A stretch of DNA of 64,000 nucleotides, taken from AP-15 sp963812675. GTDB taxonomy: Bacteria > Pseudomonadota > Alphaproteobacteria > ATCC43930 > CGMCC-115725. Both the position numbers and the translations under genes were made by a program. Positions 48,896 to 58,954 of this stretch are shown in pieces. How positions within the stretch are numbered: the stretch's first letter is position 1; every line of letters starts with the position of its first letter. The stretch lies in contig CAWEWR010000013.1 of assembly GCA_963812675.1 (NCBI GenBank), positions 23,321-87,320 of the forward strand, read 5' to 3'. The notes beneath the pieces were generated by a model. The model did not search any database. It saw nothing but the letters and a program-made list of their open reading frames with translations, and had not been told where the DNA came from.

Positions 48896-51558
48896 TGCTC
48901 GACATCTCAGCAGACGTCGCCCCACCCCGGCCGGTGCGGCTGGACGAATACCGGCCGCCCGACTTTCTGATCGACACCGTCGATCTCGTCTTTGAGCTGG
49001 GAGACAGCGATACGCGGGTCAAATCGCGCCTGCGGATACGGCGCAATCCGGAGAGCTCCGACCGCTCCGCAGCGCTGCAGCTCGACGGCGAGGAACTCGC
49101 TCTGGTCTCGTTGGCGCTCGACGACGAGCCGCTCGGCCCCAATCGCTATGAGCTTCGGGCCGAGGGCGGCCTGATCTTGGCCGATGTACCGGACGCCTTC
49201 TCCCTCGACGTCGAGGCCCGAATTTCACCCGAGACCAACACCGCGCTGTCCGGCCTCTATATGTCAGGCGGCAATTTCTGCACCCAGTGCGAGCCTGAAG
49301 GGTTTCGCCGCATCACCTATTTCGTCGACCGGCCGGACGTCATGGCCCGCTACACCACGACGATCATCGCCGAGAAGGCGCGCTTCCCGGTGCTGCTGTC
49401 GAACGGCAACCCGGTCGAGCATGGCGAGACAGGCGACGGCCGCCACTGGGCAAAATGGGTCGATCCTCATCCGAAGCCCTCATACCTGTTCGCGCTCGTC
49501 GCTGGCGATCTGGTCGCCGTGCCGGACCGCTTTACGACCCGCTCCGGCAAGGAGGTAGCCCTTGCCATCTGGGTGCGCCGCGGTGACGAGGACAAATGCG
49601 GCCACGCCATGGCCTCGCTAAAAAAGGCAACGCAGTGGGACGAGGACGTCTTCGGCCTCGAATATGACCTTGAGGTCTTCAATATCGTCGCGGTCAGCGA
49701 CTTCAACATGGGGGCGATGGAGAACAAAGGCCTCAACATCTTCAACACGCGTTATGTATTGGCCAAGCCCGAGACGGCTACGGACACCGATTACCAGAAC
49801 ATCGAGGCGGTTATCGCGCACGAATACTTCCACAACTGGACCGGCAACCGGGTGACCTGCCGCGACTGGTTCCAGCTCTCACTGAAGGAGGGGCTGACCG
49901 TATTCCGCGACCAGGAGTTTTCCGCCGATCAGGGGAGCCGCGCGGTGCGGCGCATCGCCGAGGTGCGCATTTTGCGCGCCATTCAATTTCCCGAGGATGA
50001 CGGCCCGCTCGCCCACCCGGTGCGGCCGGACAGCTATATCAGGATCGACAATTTCTATACGCCGACCGTCTACAACAAGGGCGCCGAACTGGTGCGCATG
50101 ATCCATACCCTGATCGGCAAAGAGGGGTTTCGCCGCGGCATGGATCTCTACATTCGCCGGCACGACAACCACGCCGCGACGATCGAGGACTTCGTCGCGG
50201 CGATGCAGGATGCTGGGGGCGTCGATCTCGGCCAGTTCAAGCGCTGGTACGAACAGGCGGGCACTCCGGAAATCACTATCGAGGACCGCTGGGACCCGGC
50301 TGCGCGCAGCTACGAGCTGACCGCGCAGCAGAAGGTGCCGCCGACGCCGGGGCAACCGGATAAATTGCCGATGCTGATCCCGTTGGCCATGGGATTGATC
50401 GGACCGGAGGGCGGCGAACTGCCGACCCGGCTGGAAGGCGAAGCGGCGAGCCGGACGGGGACGCGTGTCCTTCCCCTCGCCGATTTGCGGCAGAGTTTTC
50501 GCTTTGTCGATGTGCCGGCGCCCCCGGTGCCGTCGCTGCTTCGCGGTTTCTCGGCCCCGGTCAAGCTGAAGGACGTTCCGCTCGACCGGCTGAAATTTCT
50601 CGCCGTGTACGACAGCGAGCCGTTCGCCCGATGGGAAGCCGGCCAGCAGGTCGCGACCAAACTTCTACTCGACCTGATTTTCGCTTGTCAGCGCGGCGAG
50701 AGCCCCGCACCGCTCGACCCGGATCTCGTCCCGGCGATGCGGCGTATCCTTGCCGATGCGGACGGCGACCCAGCCTTCGCCGCCGAGGCTCTGACGTTGC
50801 CGAGCGAAGCATTTCTTGCCGACCAGCTCGCCGTCGTCGATGTCGAGGCCATTCACGCCGCCCGCGAAGGCGCTCGCGCGGTGCTCGGTGACGCCTTGGC
50901 GGCGGAATTTGCTGCGGCTTACCGAGATCTCGCCGATATGGGTCCCTACAGCATCGACGGCGCCTCGATCGGCCGGCGAGCGTTGCGCAACGCCTGCCTC
51001 GCCTATCTCGCCGCCGCCGATCCGGAAAAGGGTGCGGCGCTCGCCCTGGCGCAATTCGAGGCCGGGCGAAATATGACGGATGTACTGGCGGCGCTGACAG
51101 TGCTCGTCGACCAAGATCGGCCGGAGCGCGCCGTGGCGCTCGCGCGCTTCTACGAGCTGTGGTCGCATGACGACCTGGTGACCGACAAGTGGTTTGCCTT
51201 GCAGGCGCGCTCTTCGTTGCCGCAAACCCCGGACCGCGTGCGGGAGCTGACGCGCCACGCGGCTTTCGAACGCAAGAACCCGAACCGGGTTCGCGCCCTG
51301 GTCGGCAGCTTCGCGCAGGCCAACCAGCTGCGCTTTCACGATGCGAGCGGTGCCGGGTATCACTTGCTCGCCGACGAGGTTATCGCCCTCGACCCACTCA
51401 ACCCGACGACAGCGGCGCGTCTCGTCCAGCCCCTCGGCTCATGGCGCCGCCACGACACGGCACGCCAGACGATGATGCGCCGTGAGCTAGAGCGCGTTCT
51501 CGCCACCTCCGACCTCAGCAAGAACACCTATGAGATGATATCGAAAAGCTTGGCGTAG
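48895..51558 (+). CDS. pepN: Aminopeptidase N (M1 family)
   Basis: An 887-residue M1 metallo-aminopeptidase: substrate loop MGAMENKGLNIFN, zinc motif HEYFHNWTGNRVTCRDWFQL with the downstream Glu in LKEGLTVFRDQEF, and the DUF3458-type C-terminal domains of the E. coli PepN subfamily. It trims N-terminal residues from cytoplasmic peptides. Full length. The start is coupled to the VOC gene by TGATG overlap, an unusual pairing that may be incidental. Confidence 0.96.
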   Translation: MLDISADVAPPRPVRLDEYRPPDFLIDTVDLVFELGDSDTRVKSRLRIRRNPESSDRSAALQLDGEELALVSLALDDEPLGPNRYELRAEGGLILADVPDAFSLDVEARISPETNTALSGLYMSGGNFCTQCEPEGFRRITYFVDRPDVMARYTTTIIAEKARFPVLLSNGNPVEHGETGDGRHWAKWVDPHPKPSYLFALVAGDLVAVPDRFTTRSGKEVALAIWVRRGDEDKCGHAMASLKKATQWDEDVFGLEYDLEVFNIVAVSDFNMGAMENKGLNIFNTRYVLAKPETATDTDYQNIEAVIAHEYFHNWTGNRVTCRDWFQLSLKEGLTVFRDQEFSADQGSRAVRRIAEVRILRAIQFPEDDGPLAHPVRPDSYIRIDNFYTPTVYNKGAELVRMIHTLIGKEGFRRGMDLYIRRHDNHAATIEDFVAAMQDAGGVDLGQFKRWYEQAGTPEITIEDRWDPAARSYELTAQQKVPPTPGQPDKLPMLIPLAMGLIGPEGGELPTRLEGEAASRTGTRVLPLADLRQSFRFVDVPAPPVPSLLRGFSAPVKLKDVPLDRLKFLAVYDSEPFARWEAGQQVATKLLLDLIFACQRGESPAPLDPDLVPAMRRILADADGDPAFAAEALTLPSEAFLADQLAVVDVEAIHAAREGARAVLGDALAAEFAAAYRDLADMGPYSIDGASIGRRALRNACLAYLAAADPEKGAALALAQFEAGRNMTDVLAALTVLVDQDRPERAVALARFYELWSHDDLVTDKWFALQARSSLPQTPDRVRELTRHAAFERKNPNRVRALVGSFAQANQLRFHDASGAGYHLLADEVIALDPLNPTTAARLVQPLGSWRRHDTARQTMMRRELERVLATSDLSKNTYEMISKSLA

Positions 51559-51672
51559 TCGCCGTCGATGGCGAGGCGCCCTCAGAGTTCGCCTTCGAGG
51601 ATGCGCCGTGGGAGGTGCTGGTTCAGGCCAGCGCGTAGCTGCATCTTGAGGACCGCGAGTGCTCGGGCCGGA

Positions 51673-52101
51673 TCATTCCGGCACCATGTCGAGCACGGCT
51701 TCCCCGTTGTGTAGCGCATGCGCAAGCTTGGTGTGGAATTCCTTCAGCCGGCTGGCCATGTCCTCCGGAGAAATAGTCGGTCGTATGCCATCGTACTCGC
51801 TGGAGATGAATTCCATTAGCGCACGCGTGTTGTGTGTTTCAACGCCTCCGAACGGATAGTCGAACAAAGGGTCAAAGTAGAACTTGAAAGACCCGGTTCG
51901 TGCATTCGGCTTGAGTTGGATCCTTTGAATTTTGTTGAGCCAACTTCTCAGCTCCGCTCTAAAATGATGTCGCAGTTGAGGATCAAACTCAAACGCGATA
52001 AGCTTGACGAGATGTTCGTTTATCGGATCTGCAATACCAATGATGATGTCGCGCGCCAGCTTTTGAGGATACGCCATCTCCAGTGTTTCGTCGATTTTCA
52101 T
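51673..52101 (-). CDS. Hypothetical protein
   Basis: A 142-residue protein without signal or membrane segments. Mixed alpha/beta with the central FKFYFDPLFDYPFGG and the helical C-terminus MASRLKEFHTKLAHALHNGE. Base composition is somewhat AT-richer than pepN beside it. No family is recognised. The start is the first ATG; no strong ribosome site stands out. Confidence 0.6.
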   Translation of the reverse strand: MKIDETLEMAYPQKLARDIIIGIADPINEHLVKLIAFEFDPQLRHHFRAELRSWLNKIQRIQLKPNARTGSFKFYFDPLFDYPFGGVETHNTRALMEFISSEYDGIRPTISPEDMASRLKEFHTKLAHALHNGEAVLDMVPE

Positions 52102-52242
52102 CTGGATTTCACCATCGGAAGCTCGGCGGATGGACCCGGCCCGAGTAATAAAGATCGAGATCGCTGATGTCGATGTCCTCGGATAGCGGTGGTTGATCGA
52201 AAAGCTCGCTCGGGAAGCTGAATTTATCCTTGGGGCGTCAGC

Positions 52243-52902
52243 CTAACCGATCGGCGGGTCACCCTTGGTACACAAGAGTTCGCGTACCTCATCGTCAGTC
52301 GTCTGCGTGAAATCCTCATACCAGTGGCCGACAGCGAAAAACGGCTCGGGGGTCATGGCGCAAATGACGTCTTCGGCCTCGGCCTTCAGCGCGTCACAGG
52401 TGTCGAGGGATGCGGTCGGCACCGCTACGAGGATGCGGGCTGGGCGCCGCTGCCTCAAGGCCCGGATGGCAGCCCGCATCGTGGCTCCGGTCGCCAGACC
52501 GTCGTCGACCAGAATGACGGTCCGACCGCCGACCTCCGGCGGCGGGCGATCGCCCCGATAGAGCCGCTCGCGCCGCGCCAGCTCCTGCAGCTCGCGCGCC
52601 ACGGCCGCGTCGATCTCATGTTTCGAAATTCCGAGAGCACGCACGATTTCCTCGTTCAGAACGCGGACACCGCCGGTTGCGACCGCGCCCATCGCCAGCT
52701 CCTCGTAGCCAGGAACACCCAGTTTGCGCACCAGGAAAACATCGAGCGGCGCACCGAGCGACCGAGCCACTTCCCAACTCACGGGTACCCCACCACGAGG
52801 CAGCGCCAGGACGAGAACATCCGGCCGATTGGCGTAAGCCGCCAGTTTCTCCGCGAGCTGGCGGCCGGCCTCGGGGCGATTGCGAAAGCGTTGCGGCCTC
52901 AT
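52243..52902 (-). CDS. Phosphoribosyltransferase family protein
   Basis: A 219-residue PRTase fold protein with the PRPP loop VILVDDGLATGATM (about residues 125-138), the N-terminal ALPRGGVPV strand and MGAVATGG, typical of the COG1926-type predicted phosphoribosyltransferases often associated with dienelactone hydrolase or stress genes. The nucleobase is unknown. ATG 52902 is chosen for the GGAGGAGG just upstream; the frame stays open to 52944. Confidence 0.9.
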   Translation of the reverse strand: MRPQRFRNRPEAGRQLAEKLAAYANRPDVLVLALPRGGVPVSWEVARSLGAPLDVFLVRKLGVPGYEELAMGAVATGGVRVLNEEIVRALGISKHEIDAAVARELQELARRERLYRGDRPPPEVGGRTVILVDDGLATGATMRAAIRALRQRRPARILVAVPTASLDTCDALKAEAEDVICAMTPEPFFAVGHWYEDFTQTTDDEVRELLCTKGDPPIG

Positions 52903-53029
52903 GCCTCCTCCCGTCACGAACGGTGCGTTTGGCCTGCCGCCCATCCCGCGAGTCCTCTTCCTATCAACAATCGGGTCAACAATCGGGCGAGTGCGTCGGC
53001 TTCACCTTGGTGTGTGTCAGTTTGCGGAG

Positions 53030-54706
53030 TTACCGCGCGCAGGCCGGGTCGAGAGGCGGCAGGCCGGGCGGCGGACGCCGAGCTTGGATTGCCTGCTCGA
53101 AGGCATAGGCGAGCCGCAGAAGGATGGGCTCGCTCCAGGCCCGGGCGGTGAAGGTCGCGCCGTAGGGGTACTCCGGGGTCTCCTTGATGGCGGCGGTGCC
53201 GGCGATGAAACCGGCGGGCACTTGAACGCTGGGATAGCCGGCCTTGGCGGCGATCGCGGCGCCGGCGGTGCCCGGGAACAGCACCGCGTCGAGCCGGTAC
53301 ATGTCCATATAGGCATCGAGGCCGAGCGTCCTGGCGGCCCGCAGATCCATCTGCCGGGCCGCCTGATATTCGATCTCCGCGAGGTCGCCCCGCGTCGCGG
53401 CGGCGGCGAGGAACAAATCCTGGCCGAAGCGCAAGGCCCGCTCGGCATGGGCCGTGTTGAACGCGGCGATGTCGGCGAGGCTATGCATCGCCGTCCCCTT
53501 GGCCCAGTCGCGCAGATAAAGGTCGAGATCGTGCTTCAATTCATAGATGAAAACGATCGGGCGCCGCACCGGCTGGTTGAGCGTCTTGCTTTCCGGGTTG
53601 CGGTTGAGGATCGCCATATCGGTGCCCGGGCCGCCGATCCAGCCGGCGGTCGGGATGTTGGCGCGTACCACGGTCGCGCCCGCCGCCTCGATGGCCGCGA
53701 CCGCGTCCTTCATGACCTGCGCCAGTCGCGGCGGCAAATCTCCGTAATAGACATCGTTCCCCGGGTCGGCCGGGTCGCTCGGCAATCCGATGCGGGTGCC
53801 CTTGAGCCCGTCCTTGTCGAGAAAGGCGGTGTAGTCGGCTGGGCGCTGCAACGCGGCGGTCGCCGGATCGGCCGGATCGGCGGCGGCCAGCACATTCAAC
53901 AATATCGCGGCGTCGCGCACGGTGCGGGTCAACGGCCCGGCGGTGTCCTGGCTGTGCGCGATCGGAATGACGCCGGCGCGGCTGACTAGGCCGACGGTGG
54001 GCTTTACCGTGACGACCGCGTTCTGCGAGGCGGGGTTGAGTAGCGAGCCCGAGGTTTCGGTACCGATCGCCGCCGCCGCCAACCCGGCCGCGACGGCGAC
54101 GGCCGAACCCGAGCTCGACCCGCCCGGCGACACGATCGGCACGCCCTTGTCATCGAGCGCCGGGGCATAGGGGTTGCGCACCTGGCCGCCCAAGGAGCTG
54201 TAGCCGGCGGGCATGTCGATCGCGATGATGTTGGCGAACTCGGTCAGGTTGGTCTTGCCAAGGATCACCGCCCCCGCTTGCCGGAGCAATTTGACGACAG
54301 TCGCGTCCTCTCTTGCCCGCGCTCCGTCCAGGGCCAGCGAGCCGGCTGTCGTGTGTTGCGCGTCGGCGGTCGCGATGTTGTCTTTGATCAGTATCGGAAG
54401 GCCTTCGAGCGGCCGGCGTTGTGCGGGCTCTCTCGCATCTGATTGGATCGCGATCGCCGGCGCGTCCGGGTTCACCTCGCGCACGGCATCGAGGCGCGGG
54501 CCGGCGCTGTCGTACGCCTCGATTCGTGCCAGATAGGCCTGCACAAGTGCCGCGGCGGTGGTGTCGCCCGCGGCCAGTGCGCGGCGCAGCTCGGCGATCG
54601 TCGCGTTATTGATGCACACGACTTCCTCCCCGCGGGCATATGGTGCCGCGATCACCAGCAAGACCGCGGCAATCAGACAATCCTGAAGCGGCCTCGTGCG
54701 GATCAG
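53030..54706 (-). CDS. Amidase-signature enzyme, exported, start codon uncertain
   Basis: An amidase with the Ser-cisSer-Lys triad context: LIKDNIATAD (Lys), SPGGSSSGSAVAVAAG, and GTETSGSLLNPASQN (Ser). A signal-peptide-like region (LQDCLIAAVLLVIAAPYARG) precedes the mature EEVVC. No ATG begins this region. The frame is open far upstream, but only as the antiframe of the preceding gene. The plausible starts are CTG 54706, overlapping the upstream stop as CTGA, or TTG 54661 or GTG 54655, which would truncate the signal. It hydrolyses an amide, probably in the periplasm; the substrate is unknown. Confidence 0.85.
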   Translation of the reverse strand: MIRTRPLQDCLIAAVLLVIAAPYARGEEVVCINNATIAELRRALAAGDTTAAALVQAYLARIEAYDSAGPRLDAVREVNPDAPAIAIQSDAREPAQRRPLEGLPILIKDNIATADAQHTTAGSLALDGARAREDATVVKLLRQAGAVILGKTNLTEFANIIAIDMPAGYSSLGGQVRNPYAPALDDKGVPIVSPGGSSSGSAVAVAAGLAAAAIGTETSGSLLNPASQNAVVTVKPTVGLVSRAGVIPIAHSQDTAGPLTRTVRDAAILLNVLAAADPADPATAALQRPADYTAFLDKDGLKGTRIGLPSDPADPGNDVYYGDLPPRLAQVMKDAVAAIEAAGATVVRANIPTAGWIGGPGTDMAILNRNPESKTLNQPVRRPIVFIYELKHDLDLYLRDWAKGTAMHSLADIAAFNTAHAERALRFGQDLFLAAAATRGDLAEIEYQAARQMDLRAARTLGLDAYMDMYRLDAVLFPGTAGAAIAAKAGYPSVQVPAGFIAGTAAIKETPEYPYGATFTARAWSEPILLRLAYAFEQAIQARRPPPGLPPLDPACAR

Positions 54707-56757
54707 CGCAGGATGGCGGCGATGTTGCCGCCGTCGACAGTCGTGACATCGGCGGTGGTCTTGAGCGCCACGGCATGATGCAGGAAGGCCTGCGCGACAT
54801 CCTCGGCCGTAACCTCGCGGCCAAGCAGATTTCCCGTCATGTAATCTCGCTCGTCGACCCCGCGTGCCCTGGCGCGGGCGGAAACCAGCTCCGGCGTCAA
54901 CAGCCCGCTCCTGATGCGATCGGCGTTTACCGCATTGGCGCGAATGCCGTCCGTTCCGTATTCGAGGGCATATTGGCGCACCAGCGCCAGGGTCGCCGCT
55001 TTTGGCACCCCGTACGGCCCGAAATCCGGGCCGGGGTTGACCGCCTGTTTCGATACGTTGAACAGCAGGCAGCCGCCGGTGCCTTGCGCCGACATGATGC
55101 GGACGGCGTTCTGCGCCACGGTGTGGTGGGCAAAAAAGTTCAGCTCGAAGCTGCGGCGCAGCACGGCATCTTCGACTTCCCCGATGCGGCCTTGCGCCGC
55201 AGTGCCCGCGTTGGAGACGACAATGTCGACACCGCCGAAATGCGCCGCCACACGGTCGAAGGCGCGGCGTACCGCTGCCCGATCGGTGACATCGCATTCG
55301 ATTGCGAACGCTGCGCCGCCGAGCTTTTTTGCCGCGTTCTCCCCGCCCGCGACGTCGAGCAGCGCTACTTCGGCGCCCGCCCCGCTCATTGCACGCGCCG
55401 TCGCAAAACCGATCGTACCGGCGCCGCCGGTGACGACCGCGATTTGGCCGGCCAGCGGCTTCTCGGTGCTCTGGCCGAGCTTGGCCTGTTCCAGCGACCA
55501 GTATTCGATGTCGAAGAGGTCGGCCTCGCCGACCGGCTCGAACCGGCCCACCGCCTCGGCATCGATGATTGTCTCGACGTTGGATTGGGCGATGTCGGCG
55601 GCGATTCGCGCATCCCGGGCGCTGCGTCCGAGCCCGAAAAGACCGAGCCCGGGCACGAGGATGACCCGCGGTATTGGATCGAGCTCGTGCTTTGGCGGGT
55701 TTTGGCGCGCGTTGTGGCGGGCGAAATAAGCATGGTACTCGGCGACGAAGCGAGCAACTGCTTGGTACACCGCCTCTTTGAAGGCATCGAGCCTACCCGC
55801 CTGCGGGGCCGGCACGATCAGCGGGTAGTTCTTGGTGCGGATCGTATGATCGGGGGTCGCCACGCCGGCGCGGCCGTAGCGCTCGAGTTCGGCCCCGTTT
55901 ACGTAGTTGAGTACCGCAGAACTCGAACGAAAATCGAGAACGAAGCGCTTATAGGCGCCCGAGCCCGCCTGATCGGGTATTGCGCAGGCGCCGCGCAGGA
56001 TCGGCGCGACTTCCGCGGCCGCGGCGAGCACGTTCGGCAGCCGTGCCGCGGCGAATACGGTCTTGCGGCGGTGCGCGAGCCGTTCTTCGGCCAGCGAGAC
56101 CGCCGCGATCATGCGCTCGTAAGCCTCCTGCGCCGTATCGCCGAAGGTAAAGATCCCGTGTTTCAACAGCACGAGCCCCTCGACCGCGGGATCCTGCTCG
56201 AAGACCTCCGCGGCTTTTTTGGCGAGCAGAAAACCGGGCATTATGTAGGGGACGAGACCCATCCGCCGGCCATATAAATCCGCGCAGCGCTCCGCCGCGT
56301 CAGGCTGATCGGCGAGGCTCAGCACCGCCGTCGAATGCGTGTGATCGACAAATTTGTGCGGCAGGAAGGCGTGCAGCAATGTCTCGACCGAGGGGTTGGG
56401 AGCGCCGGGATCGAGCAGGTTAGCGCGCTGCACGCGTACCATCTCCTCATCGGAAAGTGCTTCTCGTCCGCGCAGTTTGCGCAGCGGCGCAAGCCGCACG
56501 GCGGGAAGGCCGGCCGGCTCGATCGCCGCCATGTCCCAGCCGCTGCCCTTGACGCAGAGGACCTCGACCTCCTCGCCCAGAAGGTCCTTCATTATGGTCT
56601 TGACCGAAGTGTTGCCGCCGCCGTGCAACACCAGTCTCGCTTCGCCGCCCAAGAGACGCGTAGTATAGACGCGCAGCGCGAGGTCAAGTCCGACCCCCGC
56701 TGCGGCATAGTGGTCGATCAGCCGCTCGGCTTCTACAACCGACCACAGATTATGCAT
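54703..56757 (-). CDS. Bifunctional aldolase / short-chain dehydrogenase
   Basis: A 684-residue fusion. The N-terminal class II aldolase/adducin domain has HGGGNTSVK, DHTHSTAVLSL (metal His pair) and LLKHGIFTFGD. The C-terminal Rossmann SDR has VTGGAGTIGFATARAM, NAG, and an active-site region with YGVPKAA. This matches the rhamnulose-1-phosphate aldolase/alcohol dehydrogenase family that splits a ketose phosphate and processes the aldehyde. ATG 56757 is chosen at MHNLWS; an upstream ATG at 56793 is possible. It is coupled to the amidase downstream. Confidence 0.92.
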   Translation of the reverse strand: MHNLWSVVEAERLIDHYAAAGVGLDLALRVYTTRLLGGEARLVLHGGGNTSVKTIMKDLLGEEVEVLCVKGSGWDMAAIEPAGLPAVRLAPLRKLRGREALSDEEMVRVQRANLLDPGAPNPSVETLLHAFLPHKFVDHTHSTAVLSLADQPDAAERCADLYGRRMGLVPYIMPGFLLAKKAAEVFEQDPAVEGLVLLKHGIFTFGDTAQEAYERMIAAVSLAEERLAHRRKTVFAAARLPNVLAAAAEVAPILRGACAIPDQAGSGAYKRFVLDFRSSSAVLNYVNGAELERYGRAGVATPDHTIRTKNYPLIVPAPQAGRLDAFKEAVYQAVARFVAEYHAYFARHNARQNPPKHELDPIPRVILVPGLGLFGLGRSARDARIAADIAQSNVETIIDAEAVGRFEPVGEADLFDIEYWSLEQAKLGQSTEKPLAGQIAVVTGGAGTIGFATARAMSGAGAEVALLDVAGGENAAKKLGGAAFAIECDVTDRAAVRRAFDRVAAHFGGVDIVVSNAGTAAQGRIGEVEDAVLRRSFELNFFAHHTVAQNAVRIMSAQGTGGCLLFNVSKQAVNPGPDFGPYGVPKAATLALVRQYALEYGTDGIRANAVNADRIRSGLLTPELVSARARARGVDERDYMTGNLLGREVTAEDVAQAFLHHAVALKTTADVTTVDGGNIAAILR

Positions 56758-56885
56758 CTTCGTTGTCCATTGCTGCCGACGAACGCTCGGCAATCAATGC
56801 AGTGTCCGAAGTCGAGAAGCAAGGCTCGGCGGCGGCGATCTCCTCTATCCTCGAACGCCGATCCGCGGGACCCTCCGACGCCAGC

Positions 56886-57377
56886 TTAGTGCTGGAACTC
56901 GAGGACGCGGTCGGTCTGTCCGCTGACTTCCGGTTCGCCGGGAGAAAACCGGGCAGTGCTCTCCGGCGAAATCGCCTCAGCCTCGAGGTCGCCCCGCGAG
57001 CACAAGGCGCGCAAGGCGCGTATCCACCTGCGATGCCGCGGCTGCCGATCAAAGCTGCAGATCATCCCGTCGATCATGTTTTCCCGCGCGCGGCGCAGCA
57101 CCTGGAGCACATCGGCATGCGTCGTGCGCGGGTCGTCGTTAAAGAATTCGATCCGCCAATAGCGCTTGCCGCTGACCTCTCTAGCGGCTTGCAGAATGGG
57201 CTTCTGCAACACCTGCCGGCCTCCGACCGCTTCGATTGCGCCGACCAGGCAATGGCGGCCATGGGCGTCACGCAACCTGCCCTTACACCACTGCTGCTCG
57301 GTTGCGAGCATGCGCTCCACCGCGCCGAGTTTGGCGATCGGGTGATTGTCAAGAGCGTCTATTCCGTCGAAAGGCAT
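56886..57377 (-). CDS. DUF6197-like hypothetical protein
   Basis: A 163-residue protein with QQWCKGRLRDAHGRHCLVGA, then FFNDDPRTTHADVLQVLRRA, the W-x-KG, CLxGA and FND signatures of a small family (DUF6197-like) found in Alphaproteobacteria and phages. Function unknown. The C-terminal 50 residues are Arg-rich and not obviously conserved. ATG 57377 is preferred to 57401. It is separated from the M20 gene by about 210 nt. Confidence 0.65.
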   Translation of the reverse strand: MPFDGIDALDNHPIAKLGAVERMLATEQQWCKGRLRDAHGRHCLVGAIEAVGGRQVLQKPILQAAREVSGKRYWRIEFFNDDPRTTHADVLQVLRRARENMIDGMICSFDRQPRHRRWIRALRALCSRGDLEAEAISPESTARFSPGEPEVSGQTDRVLEFQH

Positions 57378-57586
57378 TCTCCGCACCTCCGAGCTGCGCA
57401 TGTTTCACTGCTGCCCTCGCCCACCGCGAGCGGGGCGGTTGGTCCTGACTGTTTAACTCGCGGCCCTTGCTGCCATTCCAGTCAGGCCAGCATATTTCTT
57501 CTGAACGCAGCAAAAGTGAAGCGCCGCCGCGTAACAAATTGTTCCACGCGCTGTACCGCCAATAGAGCACAGCGCGCCCCGGGGCC

Positions 57587-58954
57587 TCAACCGATTTTAG
57601 GCCGGCCGGCCTCATCCTCGATGTAGGCGAACCGCTCGGTGCGGAACAGGCTGCGCTGAAACTCGAGATAGGCTTCCTTGGTCATCGCCGGGTTGAACTT
57701 CGCGAGGATTTCCTTCGCCGGAGCGGCACCGCCGTGGAGCAGGTCGATCGCCGTCATCGCGAGCAGCTTGGCCGGCGTCAGATAGCCGTGCCGGGGCTCG
57801 TTGATCCGCCAGTCGGCGCCGTGCGCCTTGCCTTCGGCGGCGACGACGTAGGGGTGGATCACCGGCATCAGATGCGCGAGGTCGCCCATATCGGTCGACC
57901 CGGTACGGTGACCGCCGATGTGGAACTGCCCCGGCCCGAACAAAGTCTCGACATTCGCGCCGAAGATCTGACCCAGCCGCTCGTCGTTGCGCTGCGGCAG
58001 ATAGCCGGGGATCGTATGGATCTCGACCTCGGCGCCCATCGCCATCGCACCGGCGCGCAGACAACGGTCGACCTTCTTGTTGGCATCGACAATCGCCTCG
58101 AGCGAGCCGCCGCGGACAAAGGTTTCCATCGTCACCTCGGCCGGCACGACGCTGACCGCATCGCCTCCCTTGGTGATGATCGGGTGGATGCGGATCGTAT
58201 CCTTCTCCCAGAAAGTCTCGCGCTGCGCCGCGATCGCATTCATCGCGATCATCGCCGCGTTGAGCGCGTTGATACCGAGCTGCGGCAAGCTGCCGGCATG
58301 CGCAGCGCGGCCGACAAAGCGGATGCGCTTGACCAGCGCGCCATTCGATGACTTGGCGAGAAAGGCGCGAGTTCCGGCCGCCGCATCACGTGAGCCGGTA
58401 TGAATCATCATGGCGATGTCGATATCGTCGAAATGGCCCTTGGCGACGAGCTCGGGCTTGCCGAGCATGAACTCGATTTCGCCTTTCGCGACGCGGGCCG
58501 CCCGCTCCTCGACATCGATGAATTCTTCGGCCGGCACGGCGAAGAAAACGATGTCGCCCGCGAGGTGGCTGGCGATCCCGGCTTCGGTCAGTCCGATCGC
58601 GGCGCCCAGCATCCCGGCAATCTGCGCGTTGTGACCGCAGCTGTGCGCCGCCCCGGTGACCGGGTCTGCCAGGGGGTGCTCCGAGGTCCGCAGGCTGTCG
58701 AGCTCGCCGATAAAGGCGAGCCGCGGGCCTGTGGCTCCGCCGGCGAGCCGGCCCTTGACACCGGTCAGAGCCAGACCAGTACGCGGTGACAAGCCTAGAG
58801 CATTCATCCGCTCGGCGACTAAGGCGGCGGTCCTCACCTCGTTGAAGCCGGTCTCCGGATGGCGAAGGATCGTCTCGCCGAGGTCGATGATGGTCTCGGC
58901 GTGGCGGTCGATAGTGTCGCAGACCGCGCGCTTCAGCTGTTCTTTGCTGCTCAT
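57587..58954 (-). CDS. M20 family amidohydrolase (AbgB-like)
   Basis: A 455-residue M20D-type metallopeptidase: ETILRHPETGFNE, metal ligands in AHSCGHNAQ, the AEEF motif in FFAVPAEEFIDV, and the lid-domain GRAAHAGSLPQLGINALNA. Relatives hydrolyse N-acyl amino acids or p-aminobenzoyl-glutamate. C-terminal HGADWRINEPRHGYLTPAK fits the AbgB-like branch. Cytoplasmic. The ATG at 58954 is the first in frame. Confidence 0.92.
   Translation of the reverse strand: MSSKEQLKRAVCDTIDRHAETIIDLGETILRHPETGFNEVRTAALVAERMNALGLSPRTGLALTGVKGRLAGGATGPRLAFIGELDSLRTSEHPLADPVTGAAHSCGHNAQIAGMLGAAIGLTEAGIASHLAGDIVFFAVPAEEFIDVEERAARVAKGEIEFMLGKPELVAKGHFDDIDIAMMIHTGSRDAAAGTRAFLAKSSNGALVKRIRFVGRAAHAGSLPQLGINALNAAMIAMNAIAAQRETFWEKDTIRIHPIITKGGDAVSVVPAEVTMETFVRGGSLEAIVDANKKVDRCLRAGAMAMGAEVEIHTIPGYLPQRNDERLGQIFGANVETLFGPGQFHIGGHRTGSTDMGDLAHLMPVIHPYVVAAEGKAHGADWRINEPRHGYLTPAKLLAMTAIDLLHGGAAPAKEILAKFNPAMTKEAYLEFQRSLFRTERFAYIEDEAGRPKIG

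Noticed and set aside
54707..55297. Upstream extension of the amidase frame.
   Set aside because: It is out of frame within the aldolase/dehydrogenase gene and lacks protein-like composition.
54640..56277. A 545-codon plus-strand frame opposite the aldolase/dehydrogenase.
   Set aside because: Antisense shadow; the minus-strand gene has clear domain motifs.
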